Positions 59,647 through 64,000 of a stretch of 64,000 bases of DNA are shown piece by piece. Source of the DNA: Roseicyclus sp965662675 (lineage in GTDB: Bacteria > Pseudomonadota > Alphaproteobacteria > Rhodobacterales > Rhodobacteraceae); NCBI RefSeq assembly GCF_965662675.1, contig NZ_CBFIIK010000002.1:1-64000 (forward strand), in the 5' to 3' direction. The notes beneath the pieces are model-generated. The model made no database searches. It saw only the letters and a list, made by a program, of their open reading frames with translations, and was not told the DNA's origin. Both the position numbers and the translations under genes were made by a program. Position 1 is the first letter of the stretch; each line of letters opens with the position of its first letter.

Positions 59647-62223
59647 TCAGAATTGATCCAGCAAACGGCGCAGATAGTCGCGTTCGACCTCGGGGCGGTT
59701 TTGTTCGGCCGAGCGGCGGCGCAACTCGTCGAGCAATTCGCGTGAGCGGCGGAACGCCTCGTCCCGCTCTGCGATCGCTTCGTCGCTGCCGAAGCTGCCG
59801 GAATTGCCGGCTTGGCGGCCGAGCGGATCTTGCAGCGGGCGGTCGGGGGCCATATTGCCATCGGCCTGTCCTTGTCCCGGTTCTTGGCCCGCCTGCGCCT
59901 CGGCCAAGGCGCGGCCCAGTTCGGTCATGCCTTCGCGCAGCGCTTCGAGCGCTTCGGATTGCGAATCAAGCGCGCCCGCGATGTCGCCCCCTTCGAGCCG
60001 CCCCTCGGCCTCTTCCATCGCCCGGCCCGCGCGGTCGAGTTGGCGCAGCGCCTCGTCACCGGCATCGGTGCCAGCACCCGGAAGGCGACCTTGCTGTTCC
60101 TCCAGCAATCGGCGCAGCGCCTCTTGGCGTTCGGCCAGTGTCATGCCCTCGCCGTTCTCGCCGCCTTGACCCTCGCCTTGGGATTGGCCGTTCTCGCCTT
60201 GCCCTTGTTGCTGACCTTGCTGTTGGCCGGGTTGCTGACCTTGCTGTTGGCCCTGCTGCTGACCTTGTTGCTGGCCCTGCTGGGGGCGACCGGGGTTCAG
60301 CCGGTCTTGCAACTCGCGAAAGGCGTCGTCGGCCAAATCCTGTTGATCGCGCAACGTGTCTTGCAGCCCTTCCATCGCCTGCTGGCCGGGGCTGCGTGGG
60401 CCATCGCCGCCCTCGCCGCCCTGGGTCACCTGCATGTTTTCCAGCATCTGCTGCAGCGCATTGAGCATTTCTTGTGCCTCGGCCATGCGGCCTTGCTGCA
60501 TCAGCTCTTCGATCTGGCGCATCATCTCATCGAGATCGGCCATCGACATTTCCATGCGCTCGCCATCTTGCTCGGGGCGATCCTCGCCCGGCTGGGCGTT
60601 CTCGGCGAGTTGCTGCATATAGTCATCCATCGCCTCGCGCAGCTCTTGCATGAGTTGGGCGATCTCTTCGTCGCTGGCGCCTTGGCGCATCGCTTCGGAG
60701 AGGCGTTCTTGCGCTTGGCGCAGGCGTTCGAGCGCATCGTCCAGATCGCCCACCTCAAGCTCCATCGCGGCGTTCCACAAGATGTCGGCCACTTGATCGC
60801 GCGTTTCTGGCGCAAGGCTGTCCACCGCGCTTTCCAGCCTGCGGATCGCGCTGCGGATTTGCAGAAAGACACCTTCGTCTAGGCCTGCCTCGGGGCTCCA
60901 TGTCAGGGCGCGCAGGATTTGTGCGGCGCGTGGTGCGTTCTCGCGCGACCACAGGATATCGCGGCGCATCTCGATCAGCGCATTGGCCAGCGGGTCGAAG
61001 AAGCGCCGCCCCGGCAGGCGCGGGATATCGTAGCTGACCGTGCCGATCTGGCCCGCCGCATCTGTCACTGTCAGTACAAGCGAGACAGGCAAGTTGGCGA
61101 AGGGATGCTCGGCAAGGTCTTCGACCAGCACCTCGGTGAAATCGGTGCGCTCGCCGCGAAAGGGCATGGGCAGGTCCAGCACCAGCGCCTCGCGCGGTTC
61201 GGGCGCCACGGCAAGCCCGTAACGGCGCATGGCGCGCTCGGCATCGAGGCGGATATGGGCGGTGCCCGATTGTACGCCGTAGTCATCTTGCGCGGCAAAG
61301 CTGAGCTGCATCTGGCCCGGCGGTTCGCCTGTCACCTCGCCAATCAACGCCACGGCCGGTGCTTGGTCGGGCAGAACCGAGATGGCCCAGCTGCGCCCCA
61401 TCGGCCCGGTCACGGTGAAATCGCCGCCGCGTTCGATCAAGATGGTCCGCACCTGAGCGTCGGCGCTGTCGGTGGGCAAATCGCCGATATCGGTAACGAT
61501 GCCGATGCTTTCCGGCGCGCCATAGGTGCGGAAACTCATGCGCGCGCCTTGCGGTACCTCGAAGGCCTCGGCCAAAATCTCGTTGAGATAAAGCGAAGGC
61601 AGGCCAGTATAAAGCGGCGGCTCGATCCACGCTTCCCATGACGGGCCAGAGGCGGCGGCACTGCCGGGGCCGATACCCACTGTTTCTCCGATGTCATTGA
61701 CGCGGCCAAGCGTACCGAAGGCCACGGCCATGACGAACGCCGTCGCCGCGACATAGCGCAGCGCGAAAGGGTCTTGGCGTGACAGGCGCAGATCGGGTTC
61801 CGGCGCGCGCGCCTCTTGGGTGCGTGCAGCCATACGGCGCAGATGCGCGGCCCAAACGGCCTGTGCACCGGGATCGTCGCTGCCGATGGCGGGGTGGTCC
61901 AGCAAGGTCGAAATCGGCCGCCCCGGCAGTGTCGCATCAAGCCGGGCCAGCGCCTCGGTCCGGCTGGGCATGTGGAACCTGATCACCCCACGCGCCATCG
62001 CAGCGGCAAGCGCCACCCCGAAAAGCCCCAGCGTGATCATGACCAAAAGGGGCGGCGCGGTGGTGGCAAAGCCGAAGGCGAACAGGGCCACCGCCACCAT
62101 CGCGATGCTCCAGACCGGCCAAAAGGCGCGCGTCGCCCGCTCGGCCATCATGCCCGCGCGCGTCAGGCGAAGTGGCCAGATCAGGCGCGTCAGCGCTTGG
62201 TCCTTGGGGGTCGCGTTGGTCAT
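59647..62223 (-). CDS. TIGR02302 family protein (DUF4175-like)
   Basis: An 858-aa membrane protein of a family nearly confined to Alphaproteobacteria. Two N-terminal hydrophobic helices (about 36-74) and another near 160 are followed by an extracytoplasmic region, then a helical, charged C-terminal half with a Gln-Gly-rich tract (residues about 645-685). Function unknown. It is separated by 31 bases from lysA, its usual neighbour in this order. Confidence 0.88.
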   Translation of the reverse strand: MTNATPKDQALTRLIWPLRLTRAGMMAERATRAFWPVWSIAMVAVALFAFGFATTAPPLLVMITLGLFGVALAAAMARGVIRFHMPSRTEALARLDATLPGRPISTLLDHPAIGSDDPGAQAVWAAHLRRMAARTQEARAPEPDLRLSRQDPFALRYVAATAFVMAVAFGTLGRVNDIGETVGIGPGSAAASGPSWEAWIEPPLYTGLPSLYLNEILAEAFEVPQGARMSFRTYGAPESIGIVTDIGDLPTDSADAQVRTILIERGGDFTVTGPMGRSWAISVLPDQAPAVALIGEVTGEPPGQMQLSFAAQDDYGVQSGTAHIRLDAERAMRRYGLAVAPEPREALVLDLPMPFRGERTDFTEVLVEDLAEHPFANLPVSLVLTVTDAAGQIGTVSYDIPRLPGRRFFDPLANALIEMRRDILWSRENAPRAAQILRALTWSPEAGLDEGVFLQIRSAIRRLESAVDSLAPETRDQVADILWNAAMELEVGDLDDALERLRQAQERLSEAMRQGASDEEIAQLMQELREAMDDYMQQLAENAQPGEDRPEQDGERMEMSMADLDEMMRQIEELMQQGRMAEAQEMLNALQQMLENMQVTQGGEGGDGPRSPGQQAMEGLQDTLRDQQDLADDAFRELQDRLNPGRPQQGQQQGQQQGQQQGQQPGQQQGQQQGQGENGQSQGEGQGGENGEGMTLAERQEALRRLLEEQQGRLPGAGTDAGDEALRQLDRAGRAMEEAEGRLEGGDIAGALDSQSEALEALREGMTELGRALAEAQAGQEPGQGQADGNMAPDRPLQDPLGRQAGNSGSFGSDEAIAERDEAFRRSRELLDELRRRSAEQNRPEVERDYLRRLLDQF
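60185..60295 (-). repeat. 12-base imperfect tandem repeat coding Gln-Gln-Gln-Gly
   Basis: Inside the TIGR02302 gene a unit of about 12 bases repeats nine or so times with small changes (on the plus strand TTGCTGACCTTG / TTGCTGGCCCTG), coding a GQQQGQQQGQ tract. Such repeats tend to slip in replication, so length may vary between strains. The tract would be a flexible hydrophilic linker. Confidence 0.8.
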
Positions 62224-62254
62224 GGTCCCTTTCGGGGGCGGTTTGCCCCGTGGG

Positions 62255-63520
62255 CTATACCCAGGAGGGAACTGTATCTCGGTTTATGATCTCGTCAAAT
62301 GTCGGACGGGCGCGGATGACGGCCATGTGATCGCCCTTGACCAGAACTTCGGGGATCAGGGGCCTTGTATTGTACTCGCTCGCCATCACCGCGCCATAGG
62401 CGCCCGCACTGCGAAAAGCGACAAGATCGCCCGCGCCCACGGGCGGCATCTGGCGTTGCTTGGCAAAGGTGTCGCCGGTCTCACAAACCGGCCCGACCAC
62501 ATCGAAGGGGCGCTGTTCCACCCCCGGCGCGGGTTCGATCACCGGCACGATATCGTGCCAAGCGCCATACATGGCAGGCCGCACCAGATCGTTCATCGCC
62601 GCGTCAAGGATCAGGAAATCGCGCCCCTCGCCCTCTTTCACATAGATGACCGAAGAGACAAGCAGCCCCGCATTGCCGGAGATCAGGCGGCCCGGTTCGA
62701 TCTCGACCTCGACGCCCAGATCGCCCACCACTTCGCGGATCACCGCGCCGTATTCGGTGGGCAAGGGCGGGGCGCTGTTGTTGCGTTCATATGGGATGCC
62801 AAGGCCACCGCCCAGATCGAGGCGGCGGATATCATGCCCCTCGGCCCGCAAGGTCAGCGTCAATTCGCGCACCTTTTGATAGGCCTGCCGAAAGGGTTCC
62901 AGATCAGTCAATTGGCTGCCGATATGGACATCGATCCCCACCACCTCGATCCCCGGAAGGGATGCGGCCATGGCATAGACGGCGGGCGCCTTGGCGATCG
63001 GGATGCCGAACTTGTTCTCGGATTTGCCGGTGGCGATCTTTTCATGGGTCTTGGCGTCGACATCGGGATTCACGCGGATGGTGATGGGTGCGCTGAGGCC
63101 CAGCGATGTCGCCACCTCGGAAAGGGCCTGCAATTCCGGCTCGCTTTCGACGTTGAACTGGCGAATGCCGCCGGTCAGCGCCATATGCATGTCGTCGCGC
63201 GTCTTGCCGACGCCGGAGAACACGATCCGCTCGCCGGGAACGCCGGCGGCCTTGGCGCGCAGGTATTCACCGCCCGAGACCACATCCATCCCCGCGCCCA
63301 ACCCCGCCAGATGGGCGATGACCGCTTGGTTGGAATTCGACTTCATCGCAAAGCAAACAAGGTGATCGAGGCCCGCCAACGCCTCTTCGAACAGACGGTA
63401 ATGGCGCGTCAGCGTGGCGCAGGAATAGACATAGAAGGGTGTTCCGACCATCTCGGCGATCTGCGGGATCGGCACATCCTCGGCGTGGAGGATACCGTCC
63501 TTGTAAAGAAAATGGTCCAT
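62255..63520 (-). CDS. lysA: diaminopimelate decarboxylase
   Basis: A 421-aa PLP enzyme producing L-lysine from meso-diaminopimelate. The PLP Lys is K60 in CFAMKSNSNQAV, the glycine loop is in LDLGGGLGIPYE, and the second-domain substrate residues are in GPVCETGDTFAKQRQMP with the catalytic Cys. Standard length. It is the upstream partner of the TIGR02302 gene and divergent from the quinone oxidoreductase gene. Confidence 0.96.
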   Translation of the reverse strand: MDHFLYKDGILHAEDVPIPQIAEMVGTPFYVYSCATLTRHYRLFEEALAGLDHLVCFAMKSNSNQAVIAHLAGLGAGMDVVSGGEYLRAKAAGVPGERIVFSGVGKTRDDMHMALTGGIRQFNVESEPELQALSEVATSLGLSAPITIRVNPDVDAKTHEKIATGKSENKFGIPIAKAPAVYAMAASLPGIEVVGIDVHIGSQLTDLEPFRQAYQKVRELTLTLRAEGHDIRRLDLGGGLGIPYERNNSAPPLPTEYGAVIREVVGDLGVEVEIEPGRLISGNAGLLVSSVIYVKEGEGRDFLILDAAMNDLVRPAMYGAWHDIVPVIEPAPGVEQRPFDVVGPVCETGDTFAKQRQMPPVGAGDLVAFRSAGAYGAVMASEYNTRPLIPEVLVKGDHMAVIRARPTFDEIINRDTVPSWV

Positions 63521-63643
63521 CTGGCGTGCCTTGATAGGGGATCGTGGGCGCAGGTAGCACGCTTGCGGCCCGCATCAAAGAGGCTGGACGCCGCGACTTT
63601 CCCCGCTAGGCTCCGCCGCAAGCGGATAGGAAGGGACGCACAC

Positions 63644-64000
63644 ATGGCAAAGACCGTCATTATCGAGGCCCCGGGCGGGCCGGAGGCCTACAAAATCGTG
63701 GATCGCCCCGTGGGCGAGCCGGGTTCGGGCGAGATTCGCATCCGCCATCATGCCTGCGGGCTGAATTTCATCGATGTCTACCAGCGTGCGGGTCTTTACC
63801 CGCTGCAGATGCCGCATGCGATGGGCATGGAAGGGGCTGGCGTAGTCGAGGCCGTGGGCGCGGGTGTGACCCATCTCAAGGTCGGTGATCGTGCCGCCTA
63901 TGCCTCGATGCCGCCGGGCGCTTATTGCGAGGCGCGGGTAATCAAGGCCGATCAGGTCTGCCCGCTGCCCGATGGTATCTCCTTCGAGGAAGGGGCGGCG
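63644..64000 (+). CDS. NADPH:quinone oxidoreductase, N-terminal part (partial)
   Basis: The first 119 codons of a zinc-free medium-chain dehydrogenase/reductase, cut by the window end. Visible signatures: MAKTVIIEAPGGPEAYKIVD, the GLNFIDVYQRAGLYPLQMPH segment (in part) and GMEGAGVVEAVGAGVTHLKVGDR, typical of Qor. The zinc-binding Cys of alcohol dehydrogenases is replaced by N-F-I-D. It reduces quinones with NADPH. GGAAGGGACG precedes the ATG at 63644. Confidence 0.92.
   Translation, partial: MAKTVIIEAPGGPEAYKIVDRPVGEPGSGEIRIRHHACGLNFIDVYQRAGLYPLQMPHAMGMEGAGVVEAVGAGVTHLKVGDRAAYASMPPGAYCEARVIKADQVCPLPDGISFEEGAA

Noticed and set aside
60185..60295. CRISPR-like array
   Set aside because: Units are 12 bases without spacers and are inside a coding frame; it is a protein repeat.

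Overview
The window is a gene-dense, GC-rich chromosomal segment from an alphaproteobacterium of the order Rhodobacterales (Rhodobacter/Roseobacter-type). The evidence is family content and gene order: DUF1491 and DUF6473 proteins, a short HPr kinase in a regulatory PTS cluster beside chvG-chvI and pckA, the gene pair rpoZ-rsh, a small (about 105 nt) SRP RNA beside dnaX, and two signature enzymes of the ethylmalonyl-CoA pathway (Mcd and Mcl1). I see no tRNA or rRNA gene, no insertion sequence, no prophage, no CRISPR array and no plasmid function. The segment looks like ordinary core chromosome with a cell-surface polysaccharide locus at its left edge.

Layout. 1-4.5 kb: end of a dTDP-rhamnose operon (rfbD, rfbA), a large two-domain glycosyltransferase and a sulfotransferase, pointing to a rhamnose-containing and possibly sulfated surface glycan. 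4.5-7.4 kb: copper efflux operon copA-cueR behind a well-formed 19-bp-spacer CueR-type promoter. 7.4-12.8 kb: a DMT exporter, an SRPBCC protein, a second sulfotransferase-family protein, NudC and a CpdB-like phosphoesterase without a visible signal peptide. 12.9-15.6 kb: an NMT1/taurine-type ABC importer (binding protein, ATPase, permease). 15.7-20.1 kb: an esterase, the SRP RNA gene, then dnaX-ybaB-recR. 20.2-23.9 kb: etfBA, a DUF6473 gene and 3-hydroxybutyryl-CoA dehydrogenase. 23.9-31.3 kb: an acyltransferase, then a regulatory unit on the minus strand (chvI, chvG, hprK, rapZ, EIIA, HPr) divergent from pckA. 31.3-34.0 kb: a TauE/SafE permease divergent from methylsuccinyl-CoA dehydrogenase. 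34-43.2 kb: mostly minus strand: recO, DUF1491, era, rnc, lepB, a TRIC channel, rnhA, DUF3429, ispH and an NYN protein, with thpR, a Pr6Pr protein and argC on the plus strand. 43.3-48.7 kb: folK, rpoZ, rsh, DUF2062, pdxJ, acpS. 48.7-50.9 kb: def, a degenerate def paralogue, fmt and a small membrane protein. 51-54.8 kb: a PatB-type C-S lyase, mcl1, accA and a CIA30-domain protein. 54.9-58.6 kb: ftsE-ftsX-plsC-PPOX-rlmJ on the minus strand. 58.8-64 kb: a zinc-ribbon protein, a TIGR02302 giant with a Gln-Gly repeat, lysA and the start of a quinone oxidoreductase.

How the genes fit together. Mcd and Mcl1 are steps of acetyl-CoA assimilation by the ethylmalonyl-CoA pathway. ETF is the expected electron acceptor of Mcd, and PEP carboxykinase drains the resulting C4 acids into gluconeogenesis. 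HprK, HPr and EIIA with no sugar permease form a regulatory phosphorelay next to ChvG/ChvI and pckA. The rest is housekeeping: replication and repair (dnaX, recR, recO), translation (fmt, def, era, rnc, rlmJ), division (ftsEX), stringent response (rsh), lipid synthesis (accA, acpS, plsC), and lysine, arginine, pyridoxal, folate and isoprenoid synthesis.

Nothing here is a clearly new system. The most interesting signals are a shared TTGCGCTGCA-type motif upstream of mcd and mcl1, a second peptide deformylase that has lost two catalytic residues, two copies of a hairpin-plus-conserved-tail element lying exactly between convergent genes, and a perfect 22-bp palindrome.
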